Assembly (NCBI GenBank): GCA_050633365.1
Contig: JBOEGJ010000006.1
Location: 372,001-436,000 of the forward strand
Direction: 5' to 3'
Length of the DNA stretch: 64,000 bases
Source: Pseudomaricurvus sp050633365
Lineage (GTDB): Bacteria > Pseudomonadota > Gammaproteobacteria > Pseudomonadales > Cellvibrionaceae
Shown here: in pieces, positions 52,759 to 61,650 of the stretch
Layout of the letters: each line of letters starts with the position of its first letter
Numbering within the stretch: the first letter of the stretch is position 1
Program-made: the position numbers and the translations under genes
The notes under the pieces: generated by a model
Told to the model about the DNA's origin: nothing
Seen by the model: the letters and a program-made list of their open reading frames with translations, nothing else
The model's database searches: none

Positions 52759-54581
52759 AGTGGATTCTCCGAGGGGTTCGAACCCGTTGGGGTCGATAGC
52801 TGCTGATTAATTCTATCTAATGTCAAATTTTCCACCCAGGCCTCTATAATTATTCGTCGCGATTGATCATCGCTACCCCCTTCTTTTGACAAATGAAAAT
52901 CTGTTTTTAGATTCTCTAGAGAGACTCCCTGAACGGCGAGATAATCGGAAACCCTCTTCGCCCGAGACAAGCCCAACTTACGATTCTCGGCGTCGGTGCC
53001 ACGACTATCGGTAGAGCCGGTAATACGAATCTTGAAGACCTGTCGCTCTGGGATGAGCGCGGCCTGTAACTGTCGAATTCGCGTCGATAGGTAATACAGT
53101 TTGGGCGTTTGCTGTTGATCTATGTCTGCCTCCCCAATATCAAATGCGACTGAGACCGAAGCTAGATCACTGAGATAACGATCAAGTAATACGCTATTAT
53201 TTTCCTTAATCTGTAAAGCCCTCGTCTGCAACTCAAAAATCCCTAGCAGCGACAAAGGCGCTGAACGCAATTCTTGATACCAATCAAAGTTCGCGCTGCC
53301 GCTCAACGAGAGGGTTCCCTCACTCAGGTTGAGCAGAACGGTCGAGGGCGGAGTCAACAGCTGCTCGAGCCTCTTAAATTGCATCGCTTCGTCAGTGGAA
53401 TAGAAAGTACTCCACTGATAATCAATCGTGGGCAACTCGCTATCTTGCGCAGGAACCTGTGCAAAAGGATCCTTTAAACCTTTGATGATGGCCTTACCAT
53501 TGTCACGTTCGGCTCCGGTAATCACGATACCGGCCTGACGATCGAGTTTGTCAATCCAGCTCTGCCAATGATTCTCTCGCTGAACGTCTTGATACCACCA
53601 GATCACAGACAAAATCGTGACGGCCATTAACGCAAGCCATGCTATCCAGGGGACTTTTTTGGTGGATGGGATATCATCATGTTTCAGCGACGATAAACAA
53701 GGTTGAAGCAGCTCCGGGAGTTTTACGAAAACAGCATTGTCGCCGTCGTAGGTTTCAAATTCCTCGCTGTAATATTCGTGACACCTCTCTAAAGATTCGC
53801 TCAAGCGTAAGCGATAGTCAGGAGTCACGTTTCCCCTAACCGCAGCTGCAACTACTGCTGAAGGCCCCTGCTCAATCAGAATCCGGAGATCACCGAGTTG
53901 CAAAGTACTGAGCTGATCCTCACCAGAGGTTTCAAAAGAATCACCTATAAAATCCTGAATGGCCGTCAACATCGCTGAAACCATTTCTGGGTCTTTGCTA
54001 ATCACATCGGTCGATTCAAGATGGTGTAACACCAAACCGGACTCTCGGTGAATGAGAAATACTTGCTCGACGCGATAGACCAGTGTTTTTAGAAAGACAA
54101 TTTCTGAATAGGTTTTCCCACTGCGCCAGGCGTCGAGTCGCCAGCCAATAGATTTCGGTGACAGGCTCTGTTCCACCGCCTGATTAAACCCTTCGAGCAT
54201 GGCATTGATGGTTTCAAAGATCGACTTTCGAATCGCCGGCCCCATGACCGGGTAGAGTGAATCGGCGAGCGCTTTAGGGTTAGATTTTATGGAGTGATCG
54301 ATAGCCCCTTCTATCGTCGGGCCAAGGGCCTGACCAATACTGCCATCGGTTTTCGCGCGAATCGCGATGGCTTCTGACACCACTTGAGACAGCGCAAGGC
54401 TATATTGGCTGGGGTTTTCCATCTGTTGCTTAAGCGCCAACAGTTGTTGGTAGTCGGCCCCCAACAACAACTTCCGCAGGGTCTGAAGCTCAGTGTTGGT
54501 GCCACCTACAGAGTCGACAATGGCGGCCCCCATTGTCGAGTCAGAAGCTCCAGTCGTTTCATCCCTAGCAGACAATTCCAT
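52755..54581 (-). CDS. longin/roadblock-like membrane protein with OmpA C-terminus
   Basis: 608 residues. Parts in order: LRKLLLGADY motif (about 35-44); helical region (SIGQALGPTIEGAIDHS, ADSLYPVMGPAIRKSI, 80-122); longin/roadblock-like alpha-beta domain (173-250; YRVEQVFLIHRESGLVLHHL, SAMLTAIQDFIGDSF, VAAAVRG); one membrane helix (312-330); periplasmic part with beta segments; OmpA-like peptidoglycan-binding end (about 490-600; ITGSTDSRGTDAENRKLGLSRAKRVSDYL). The cytoplasmic half could be the docking or exchange factor for the Rab-like GTPase encoded next. ATG 54581 is preferred to an upstream TTG. The family is uncharacterised to my knowledge. Confidence 0.85.
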   Translation of the reverse strand: MELSARDETTGASDSTMGAAIVDSVGGTNTELQTLRKLLLGADYQQLLALKQQMENPSQYSLALSQVVSEAIAIRAKTDGSIGQALGPTIEGAIDHSIKSNPKALADSLYPVMGPAIRKSIFETINAMLEGFNQAVEQSLSPKSIGWRLDAWRSGKTYSEIVFLKTLVYRVEQVFLIHRESGLVLHHLESTDVISKDPEMVSAMLTAIQDFIGDSFETSGEDQLSTLQLGDLRILIEQGPSAVVAAAVRGNVTPDYRLRLSESLERCHEYYSEEFETYDGDNAVFVKLPELLQPCLSSLKHDDIPSTKKVPWIAWLALMAVTILSVIWWYQDVQRENHWQSWIDKLDRQAGIVITGAERDNGKAIIKGLKDPFAQVPAQDSELPTIDYQWSTFYSTDEAMQFKRLEQLLTPPSTVLLNLSEGTLSLSGSANFDWYQELRSAPLSLLGIFELQTRALQIKENNSVLLDRYLSDLASVSVAFDIGEADIDQQQTPKLYYLSTRIRQLQAALIPERQVFKIRITGSTDSRGTDAENRKLGLSRAKRVSDYLAVQGVSLENLKTDFHLSKEGGSDDQSRRIIIEAWVENLTLDRINQQLSTPTGSNPSENPL

Positions 54582-54597
54582 AGAGGTCGCCACGTAT

Positions 54598-55170
54598 TCA
54601 GTTAGAGGCAATTCCCGAGTTTTGACCGGTCTCAGACAATTGAGAGGCTATGCCATTGAGCAGTGTCGCTAAACTGGTTCGATCAGCCTTATCATGGCTC
54701 AACCGTTCCACTTCTTGTTTCAGTGCGGTGGTCACTTCGTTGTAAAGCTCATCCATTTGTTTTTGCACAGCATCGGCTTGATTGAGAAGCTGATCCTGAA
54801 GATCGTTATCGGCGGTGGTGGTACTGGCGTCGAGTTTGGCAATACTGTCTTCTACCTGTGCCAAATGCGCGTTAATACCATCCACTGCTTTATCTCGGGC
54901 TTTGACCTCGGTGGCGATTTCCTTATCAAGACGTTTCGACAAGCTGTTATTCAAGTCATCAACTTTCTTGTTGAGCTCCTTAAATTGCTGTTTGGTATCT
55001 TGTTTGAGATCTGACACCGTGGTCTTGATAAGCGCTTCCAGGTCGGTTTGAGCCTGATTGTGCTGTCTATGCTGCTGACCGAATAAAATTTCACGAATGG
55101 TCGAAAGGTCATCTTCGGTTTTCGGTTGCTGCGTTAAATCGTCGTCGTTCTTTTTAGTACTCTTTTTCAT
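54598..55170 (-). CDS. coiled-coil protein of the GTPase operon
   Basis: 190 residues, very hydrophilic, no signal peptide. After a disordered start comes DLSTIREILFGQQ (about 21-33), matching the LRKLLLG motif of the next protein. A long coiled-coil then runs about residues 40-175 (DLKQDTKQQFKELNKKVDDL and later heptads). It probably forms a rod-like oligomer in the cytoplasm. First gene of the operon; the next gene starts 16 bases after its stop. No known function. Confidence 0.8.
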   Translation of the reverse strand: MKKSTKKNDDDLTQQPKTEDDLSTIREILFGQQHRQHNQAQTDLEALIKTTVSDLKQDTKQQFKELNKKVDDLNNSLSKRLDKEIATEVKARDKAVDGINAHLAQVEDSIAKLDASTTTADNDLQDQLLNQADAVQKQMDELYNEVTTALKQEVERLSHDKADRTSLATLLNGIASQLSETGQNSGIASN

Positions 55171-55495
55171 AGTTATGCGTCACTGCTTATAACCATTTAC
55201 TCAATTCATGAGTGATGGACACCAGAAGAAAGGCTCTTTGCTCAAGCGAGTAGGAGAAATATGGACAGAGTCTTTCGTAAAAATAGCTTATTAAAAGCCA
55301 CCCACTAAAAACTATAGTCGGCGAAACCGATTTGGCCACCTCCAACGATAGAAGGAGGATATTAATCTTCAAATACTCAGAATTTACGTGAAATGAGACG
55401 CAGAAAACTCGCAAGCCGAGGTGTTATTAGCGAGGGAGATGTCGCCTAACAGGGAGTATATCTATGACCGCGCAAGCCGATGGACTAGCAAACCA
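55171..55495. other. spacer upstream of the GTPase operon
   Basis: 325 bases that must hold the promoter of the minus-strand operon. I see no clear -35/-10 pair, palindrome or terminator. A 75-codon minus-strand ORF (55187-55414) has no recognisable features and is not called. Confidence 0.4.
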
Positions 55496-55747
55496 CTAAG
55501 GATCGATAAAGCGGTCGACATACCAACAGGTGGAAGCAATCGAGAAATTTTCTTCGGTCGCCCACTGCAAACCGGTTTCAACCAATGCTTCGGCCAGACC
55601 TTTACCACGCAAGCGAAATGGGACGTAAGTCGAGGTGAAGGTCACTTCATTGCAATCGAGAGAGTATTCCAATTTGGCGAATAAGCCTTGGCTTTCAACT
55701 ACAAAGCAGTTCAAGTCCGTATTATGCTCAATCACTAAAGTATCCAT
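55496..55747 (-). CDS. small GNAT-type N-acetyltransferase
   Basis: 83-residue single-domain protein of the short GNAT type. TFTSTYVPFRLRGKGLAEALVETGLQWA holds the acetyl-CoA loop (R-G-K-G-x-A). The end SIASTCWYVDRFI matches the C-terminal strand. Such mini-GNATs (about 90 residues) are common, and their targets are unknown. It lies 9 bases after the VOC gene and is probably cotranscribed with it. Confidence 0.8.
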   Translation of the reverse strand: MDTLVIEHNTDLNCFVVESQGLFAKLEYSLDCNEVTFTSTYVPFRLRGKGLAEALVETGLQWATEENFSIASTCWYVDRFIDP

Positions 55748-55756
55748 ACTTACAAT

Positions 55757-56545
55757 TTAGCGCTTAATGGCGGGTTCTACCAATAAGGTAGGAATATTTA
55801 AGTGATGACTCTTTACTGTTGCCACTTTAGTCCCCGGTTTACGACCATCACGCACGCTCGAAGTGGTCACGCCTTGGTTTTGTAGACGCGCAACAACGGC
55901 ATCAATATTCGTCACCTGGTATGCAAGGCCCCAAAAATAATCATCCCCATCGAAGCGCTCGTTGGGTTGAATAATTTCCAAGGTGAGTTTTCCCTGTCGG
56001 AAAAATAACATTCTTCCTCCCCACTCAGGCACTGTTTTGTCCAATGCTAAGCGCAGACCCAGCCCCTGCTCGCCGAACGTTTGAACACAGCCGTCGGCAT
56101 CGTTGGTATAAAGCACAACATGATCGACGCTTTGGATCGCGCTTTCATCAAGACTCCGACTAGAATCCCCCAACAGCGCCATGGAATTCGCTTCGGACTC
56201 TAGAGTCAACCACAGTCCCATCGCCGAAGACTTATCGACCCGCTGCTCGGTACCGACATGTTCATTGCCGTCGTCACTGCGATAGACAATATCGTCTGTT
56301 GCGTTTACCTCATCACTGCGAAAAACTAACCCGCACACGGCTGCATCTTGGTCGTCTCTGGGTAACAATTCCAAAATGGTGTTGTTTACTAGAAACCACG
56401 CTGACGAGCTAAACTCACTGGAGTCGGCAGACTTCACTTGGCCTTGCCAGATCGGAGCGAAACCCAACAGGTGTTGATAGGCGGCAACAGCCTCGGGCAG
56501 TGACGGGCACGAAATTCTTATGCGCTGAAAAGCGGTAGCAGGCAT
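55757..56545 (-). CDS. VOC (glyoxalase/dioxygenase) superfamily protein
   Basis: 262 residues with two VOC modules: RIRISCPSLPEAVAAYQHLLGFAPIWQG at the N-terminus and VDHVVLYTNDADGCVQTFGEQGLGLRL in the second half, ending LEIIQPNERF and LAYQVTNIDAVVARLQNQGV. The fold holds a metal in glyoxalases and extradiol dioxygenases, but not all metal ligands are evident here. Function unknown. Confidence 0.82.
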   Translation of the reverse strand: MPATAFQRIRISCPSLPEAVAAYQHLLGFAPIWQGQVKSADSSEFSSSAWFLVNNTILELLPRDDQDAAVCGLVFRSDEVNATDDIVYRSDDGNEHVGTEQRVDKSSAMGLWLTLESEANSMALLGDSSRSLDESAIQSVDHVVLYTNDADGCVQTFGEQGLGLRLALDKTVPEWGGRMLFFRQGKLTLEIIQPNERFDGDDYFWGLAYQVTNIDAVVARLQNQGVTTSSVRDGRKPGTKVATVKSHHLNIPTLLVEPAIKR

Positions 56546-56688
56546 TTTGTCCTCGGAGCTCTATGAGTAGTTAGCAATGATCCCATTGAGTCTTGAGCTT
56601 ACACACTATTGAGGCGAAGCGCGTCAGGGTGAATCCGACAAGATGTGGATCACCCGCGGCGCAGCGAAGGCTCGACAGGCTTGCGAGC

Positions 56689-58107
56689 TTAGGTTTTTTT
56701 CTTCTTCTTTTGTTTGATTTTCTGCTTTTGAAAATGCTTGGTGAGTCGCTGCTTCTTTTGCAACTGACGATCAGAAAGCTTGTTCTTACGGCCTTCAAAG
56801 GGATTGTCTGTAGACTTAAAGACTATTTTTACCGGCGTACCATGAAGGTCCAACGTACGGCGAAATGTCTTTTCGAGATACTTGGTGTAATGGCCGGGTA
56901 TACGATCGGTCTGATTACCGTGAATCACCACAATGGGAGGATTGTGACCACCGGAATGGGCGTAGCGTAACTTGATGCGGCGCCCATTGATCAGCGGCGG
57001 TTGATGTACTGCCACGGCATCTTCAAGAATACGAGTCAAGTGATTGGTAGAGAGTTTATCGGTGGCCGAGCGGTAGGCTTTTTCGATGGACTCGTACAAG
57101 TGGCCAACACCGGTGCCGTGTAGCGCCGAAATAAAATGTATATCAGCAAAATCAACGAACTGTAAACGGCGGTCTAACTCATCTTTGATGCGATCTTTTT
57201 GCTCTACCTGCAAGCCATCCCATTTATTGAGTGCGATAACCAAAGCGCGACCACTTTCAATCACTTGTCCCATTAAGTGCAAGTCTTGATCGACGACGCC
57301 TTCGCGAGAATCCATCACCAAGACCACCACATTGGCGTCGTCGATGGCCTTAAGGGTTTTGACAATCGAAAATTTCTCAACCGTCAATTTCACATTTTTG
57401 CGGCGCCTAACACCGGCAGTATCGATGATGGTGTAAGCGTCACCATCGCGCTCATAATCGATGTAGATACTGTCTCGAGTCGTACCGGGCATATCAAATA
57501 CAATCACACGCTCTTCGCCCAATAGACGATTCACTAGCGTCGATTTACCCACATTGGGACGACCCACAATCGCCATTTTGATTCGGCGCTGATTATCCAC
57601 ATCGCGAGATTCCTGAGGAGGGAACTCACCCAACACCTCTTCCATCAGGCTTTTAACACCGCGGCCTTGAGTCGCCGTTGTCGGATAGATTTCGCCAATG
57701 CCCATTTCATAGAAGGGCGCGATGGCCATATCGAAGTTTTGACCATCCACCTTGTTGGCGACAACGTAGACCTTCTTATTGTTGACACGTAGGTGTTTGG
57801 CGATCATTTGATCCGCTGGGGTCAAACCATCGCGACAATCCACAATGAACAGCACCACATCAGCTTCTTCTACCGCCAACAGTGACTGCTCCGCCATCAC
57901 CTCATCGATACCATCTTCATCGCCACTGATACCACCGGTGTCGATCAACAGAAAACGCTGATCCTGAAACACGGCCTCACCGTACTTGCGATCGCGGGTC
58001 AGGCCGGCGTAGTTGGCGACAATGGCGTCGCGAGTATTGGTGAGGCGATTGAAAAAAGTGGACTTCCCCACATTTGGACGGCCCACCAGGGCAATAACTG
58101 GAATCAT
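56689..58107 (-). CDS. der: ribosome assembly GTPase Der (EngA)
   Basis: 472-residue tandem GTPase needed for 50S subunit maturation. Two G domains: GRPNVGKSTFFNRL (about 9-22) with DTGG and NKVD, and GRPNVGKSTLVNRLL (about 182-196) with DTAG and NKWD. A KH-like C-terminal domain (about 360-445) follows, then a very basic tail (KQKIKQKKKKKT). Conserved position after bamB on the same strand. A separate hairpin region lies just upstream. Confidence 0.96.
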   Translation of the reverse strand: MIPVIALVGRPNVGKSTFFNRLTNTRDAIVANYAGLTRDRKYGEAVFQDQRFLLIDTGGISGDEDGIDEVMAEQSLLAVEEADVVLFIVDCRDGLTPADQMIAKHLRVNNKKVYVVANKVDGQNFDMAIAPFYEMGIGEIYPTTATQGRGVKSLMEEVLGEFPPQESRDVDNQRRIKMAIVGRPNVGKSTLVNRLLGEERVIVFDMPGTTRDSIYIDYERDGDAYTIIDTAGVRRRKNVKLTVEKFSIVKTLKAIDDANVVVLVMDSREGVVDQDLHLMGQVIESGRALVIALNKWDGLQVEQKDRIKDELDRRLQFVDFADIHFISALHGTGVGHLYESIEKAYRSATDKLSTNHLTRILEDAVAVHQPPLINGRRIKLRYAHSGGHNPPIVVIHGNQTDRIPGHYTKYLEKTFRRTLDLHGTPVKIVFKSTDNPFEGRKNKLSDRQLQKKQRLTKHFQKQKIKQKKKKKT

Positions 58108-58129
58108 TGGTGATCTCTAATCGACAAAC

Positions 58130-58187
58130 GGGGTCAGAGTTAGCTTTTCAAAGATCGAAATCTTTTAGAAAAGATAAGTCCGGCCCC
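58130..58187. repeat. 58-bp imperfect palindrome (REP-like) upstream of der
   Basis: Left arm GGGGTCAGAGTTAGCTTTTC and the reverse complement of the right arm agree at 16 of 20 bases. Inside, AAAGAT-CGAA-ATCTTT pairs perfectly. The whole can form a long hairpin on either strand. GGGGTCAGAG ends recall REP/RAYT-type mobile palindromes; other copies in the genome would be needed to show this. Confidence 0.6.
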
Positions 58188-58210
58188 ACTTTAGCTATAT
58201 TAATAAACAG

Positions 58211-58240
58211 AAAAGGCCAGAGCGGAATTCCGCTCTGGCC
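58211..58240 (-). terminator. strong Rho-independent terminator of bamB
   Basis: Perfect 26-base palindrome GGCCAGAGCGG-AATT-CCGCTCTGGCC (58215-58240) followed on the minus strand by TTTT. It lies 21 bases after the bamB stop, so der must have its own promoter. Confidence 0.88.
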
Positions 58241-58261
58241 TCTAGTATACCTCATGCTGGC

Positions 58262-59395
58262 TTATTGGACGCTAAGAGCTTCCAATTCTCCACCATTGCC
58301 GTAAACGTACAAGGTATCACCCACCGCTAACATTGGTGAACGAACGCCATTACCGTCTACTTTACGACGAGCAACAAACTCACCGTCGGTTTGGTTCATG
58401 ATGTGCACATAACCTTCAAAGTCGGCTACCGCAACATAGCTACCGAAGCTTTGCGGTGCGCTTAAACGACGGCGAATGAGCTGATCATTCTCCCATTTAA
58501 GCTGACCGTTATTGGCATCGTAAGCTTTTACTCGATCGTCGGCATCGGTGACAAAAATGTAACCCAAGCCAGAAGTAAGATTGTTAAAGCTCGACTCCTG
58601 CTTCGCCCAAAGACCACGCCCATTACTACGATTTAACGCAACCAGACGGCCTTGGTAGCTGCCGGAGTACAGAATGTCTCCCACCAACAGTGGCGCACCG
58701 TTAATATCAATCACACGCTCAAGCTCTGAACGCCCCTGGGCGATAGCCACACGCTGCTCCCACTGTACCGCACCGTCTTTTACGTCAAGAGCCATAATAT
58801 TGCCTGTCGCAAAACCGGCATAAACTGACGTCGAGGTTACGATGGGCGTCGCAGTACCGCGTAAGGTCAATGCCGGAACAGAGGTATCGTGCATCCAAAT
58901 TTGCTCGCCAGTGTCGGCATTTAAGGCAAATACTTTCCCGTCTAGGGTTTGCACAACCACTTCAGAGCCATTGCCTTGAGGTGGCGCTAGAACTTCTCCA
59001 GATAGCGGTGCCTTCCATTGAACACTGCCAGTATCGGCGTCCAGAGCAATCACTTCGCCGCGGAGCGTGCCAACAAAAATCTGGCCTCCCGCTGCGCCAA
59101 CACCACTCGATACAGGAGCTTCTAAGGCAACTTCCCACTGCTCGTCACCACTGCTTCGATCATAGGCAATAACCAAACCCTCTGCATCGGCGGCAAAAAT
59201 ACGGTTATTGAGAGCCGCTGCGGGCAGCAAGTTATAGTCCTTGCCAGCACCAACGCCAACATTGTCTGACCAGAGCGCACGAACATCGGCTGACTCATTA
59301 AAATCCACCAACTCCGCTGGGGTTAGTTCAACTTCATCATTTGAGGCGCAAGCGGCTAATACCGCCGTCAAGCCAATTACCATCAAACGCTTCAT
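58262..59395 (-). CDS. bamB: outer membrane assembly lipoprotein BamB
   Basis: 377-residue beta-propeller of the BAM complex that inserts outer membrane proteins. Lipobox LAAC (about residues 13-16) after a short signal. Eight PQQ-like blades with repeats such as GLVIAYDRSSGDEQWEVAL, GEVIALDADTGSVQWKAPL and GKVFALNADTGEQIW. Overlaps yfgM by 4 bases (ATGA). Confidence 0.96.
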   Translation of the reverse strand: MKRLMVIGLTAVLAACASNDEVELTPAELVDFNESADVRALWSDNVGVGAGKDYNLLPAAALNNRIFAADAEGLVIAYDRSSGDEQWEVALEAPVSSGVGAAGGQIFVGTLRGEVIALDADTGSVQWKAPLSGEVLAPPQGNGSEVVVQTLDGKVFALNADTGEQIWMHDTSVPALTLRGTATPIVTSTSVYAGFATGNIMALDVKDGAVQWEQRVAIAQGRSELERVIDINGAPLLVGDILYSGSYQGRLVALNRSNGRGLWAKQESSFNNLTSGLGYIFVTDADDRVKAYDANNGQLKWENDQLIRRRLSAPQSFGSYVAVADFEGYVHIMNQTDGEFVARRKVDGNGVRSPMLAVGDTLYVYGNGGELEALSVQ

Positions 59396-60129
59396 GTGTT
59401 GTCTCCGGCATTATTATTGTTATCACTGGCAGGTGCTTCTTCTGCCGGTACTGCAGTAGTTTCTGTGATTGGTGCGGTTTTTAAGTCGCCAATTTTGATT
59501 TCCAGCAGCGGGCGACGGCTCGCTTGCTCAGTGATCAAATTATCCAACGCCAATTGATAAGCCGCACGGGCTTGGCTGCTCTGACCTTGAGCCAAGAAGA
59601 TATCGCCTCGAATCTCGGCAAACATCGCTTTAAAGCTGCCACTCTTGGCATCTTGAACGGTCGTTAGCGCTTGGTCGTATTCGCCTAGATCCATTTGCAC
59701 ACGTGCCAAACGTGAGCGCGTTAACAGCGTCAATGCAGGTTCAACGTTGCGTTCGATCACCCACTGAAGCTCTGCCGCTGCAAGGCTCAAATCATCGGAT
59801 TGAACCGCCAGTTTGGCTTTAAACAGCGCCGCTTGAGAGGCGTAGAGGCTGGAACTGTGTTGCGCTTTGAGCTCATCGGCTAGGTGATTCGCCGTAGTCA
59901 ACTGCTCTTCAGACAGCAGTTGACCGGGCTCGGCAACCACCGCTTCCATCAATGTCTCGTAATTGGCCGATGCAGCTTCGGCGTCGGACTGTTGTTTATC
60001 CTGCCAAAATCCCCACCCCAGATAACCGGAAATGGCGAGCACGACGCCGACAACGGTAGAAGTACCGTTTTCCGACCACCAACGTTTCAGTGCTTCAAGT
60101 TGTTCTTCTTCTGATAGATGTTCAGCCAC
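59392..60129 (-). CDS. yfgM: YfgM family periplasmic chaperone-network protein
   Basis: 245 residues. Cytoplasmic N-terminus EEEQLEALKRWWSENGTS, one membrane helix (about 22-40; VVGVVLAISGYLGWGFW), then a TPR domain (about 60-215). Ends in a low-complexity tail. YfgM helps periplasmic chaperones at the Sec translocon. Directly before bamB as in most gammaproteobacteria. Confidence 0.9.
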   Translation of the reverse strand: MAEHLSEEEQLEALKRWWSENGTSTVVGVVLAISGYLGWGFWQDKQQSDAEAASANYETLMEAVVAEPGQLLSEEQLTTANHLADELKAQHSSSLYASQAALFKAKLAVQSDDLSLAAAELQWVIERNVEPALTLLTRSRLARVQMDLGEYDQALTTVQDAKSGSFKAMFAEIRGDIFLAQGQSSQARAAYQLALDNLITEQASRRPLLEIKIGDLKTAPITETTAVPAEEAPASDNNNNAGDNT

Positions 60130-60316
60130 ACTAGCTCCTAAAAGTCTTCTTATTGTGGATATCTTATACGTTAGGTTCGTGATATCACTTGTGTTAAGTC
60201 CATTGGCAATCGCTATTCATACGATACCAATGTGTCTTATATCGTCTTGAAATCAATCCAATGATCGATTGGTCCATCTCATCATCCAGCTTGGTGAATG
60301 ATGAATCCCCAAACGG

Positions 60317-61582
60317 CTAATCTTGCAATGCCGCCAGCAGTTGTTCAACCGCTAATGTCTGTTGCGGGCGATCTTCTCGCAAATATTTCAGGGTTGCCTG
60401 GCCTTTGGCCGCCTCATCTTCACCGACAATGATGGCAAAGTCGGCTCCACTGGCATTAGCCTTCTTCATCTGCTTCTTAAAGTTTCCGCCACCGCAATGA
60501 TTCATCACTCTCAGATGAGGTAAACCGGTGCGAATTTGCTCAGCAACCGCAAACGCTTGCGCCTGAACATCCCCCATCGCCGTTACATAGACATCGACAT
60601 TCTGACTGAGACCTTCGGGGATTACCTCCAGTTCCTGCAACAACAAAATAAGACGCTCGACGCCCATGGCAAAACCAACCCCTGGGGTCGGTTTTCCGCC
60701 CAGCTGCTCCACCAAGCCGTCGTAGCGACCTCCAGCACAGACAGTGCCTTGCGCACCTAACTTATCGGTAACCCATTCAAATACGGTTTTGCCGTAGTAA
60801 TCCAAACCGCGCACCAAACGGGGGTTGACTTGGTAACCAATACCCGCGGCATCCAAAATTGATTTGAGTTGCTCAAAGTGCAACTTGGATTCTTCATCGA
60901 GATAATCGTGCAGTGCAGGCGCATCAACCAACAGCGCCTGAGTCGCGCTATCTTTGCTGTCCAAAATTCGCAGTGGATTACTGTCTAGACGGCGTTGACT
61001 GTCTTCGTCCAATTGGTCTTTGCGGGCAGAAAGATAATCGACCAGTGCGGCTCGGTAAGTGGCTCTCGCCTGGGAAGAGCCCAGCGAGTTAATCTGCAAA
61101 GTAACGGCATCAGTAATGCCCAGCTCGCGCCATAGGCGAGCAGTCATTAGCAGTAATTCCGCATCAATATCCGGTCCTTGTAGACCAAAGGTTTCGACAC
61201 CAATTTGATGAAACTGGCGCAGACGGCCTTTCTGCGGTCGCTCGTAACGAAACATCGGCCCCTGATACCAAACCCGCTGAGTTTGATTATAAAGCAAGCC
61301 GTGTTCTTCACAGGCTCGAACGCAGGAGGCGGTACCTTCAGGACGCATGGTCAGACTGTCACCATTGCGATCATCAAAGGTGTACATTTCTTTTTCGACG
61401 ATGTCTGTCACTTCGCCAATTGAGCGCTTGAACAATTCTGTGGGCTCTAAAATTGGAAAGCGAAGCTCTTGATAACCGTAACTTTGCACCACCTCAGAGA
61501 CGGTGGATTCAAGGTATTGCCAAACCGCGGAATCGGTTGGCAGCAGGTCATTCATGCCTCGAATGGCTTGCAGCTTTTTCAA
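60317..61582 (-). CDS. hisS: histidyl-tRNA synthetase
   Basis: 421-residue class II aminoacyl-tRNA synthetase. Motif 1 region RFPILEPTELFKRSIGE, motif 2 TMRPEGTASCVRACEEHGLLY with WYQGPMFRYERPQKGRLRQFHQIGVE, histidine-binding LVRGLDYYGKTVFEW, motif 3 GVGFAMGVERL. The start is TTG at 61582: AAGGAAG lies 5 bases upstream and the protein then begins KKLQAIRGMNDLLP. A longer ORF to 61630 lacks this support. Confidence 0.95.
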   Translation of the reverse strand: MKKLQAIRGMNDLLPTDSAVWQYLESTVSEVVQSYGYQELRFPILEPTELFKRSIGEVTDIVEKEMYTFDDRNGDSLTMRPEGTASCVRACEEHGLLYNQTQRVWYQGPMFRYERPQKGRLRQFHQIGVETFGLQGPDIDAELLLMTARLWRELGITDAVTLQINSLGSSQARATYRAALVDYLSARKDQLDEDSQRRLDSNPLRILDSKDSATQALLVDAPALHDYLDEESKLHFEQLKSILDAAGIGYQVNPRLVRGLDYYGKTVFEWVTDKLGAQGTVCAGGRYDGLVEQLGGKPTPGVGFAMGVERLILLLQELEVIPEGLSQNVDVYVTAMGDVQAQAFAVAEQIRTGLPHLRVMNHCGGGNFKKQMKKANASGADFAIIVGEDEAAKGQATLKYLREDRPQQTLAVEQLLAALQD

Positions 61583-61650
61583 TGTATCTTCCTTTGCGTT
61601 ATGCCCTCGCGAACCATTCGCGAGCAGCACGAATCAAATATTAACGGCCA

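Noticed and set aside
55187..55414. 75-codon minus-strand ORF upstream of the GTPase operon
   Set aside because: No motif, no ribosome site, and a composition unlike neighbouring proteins.
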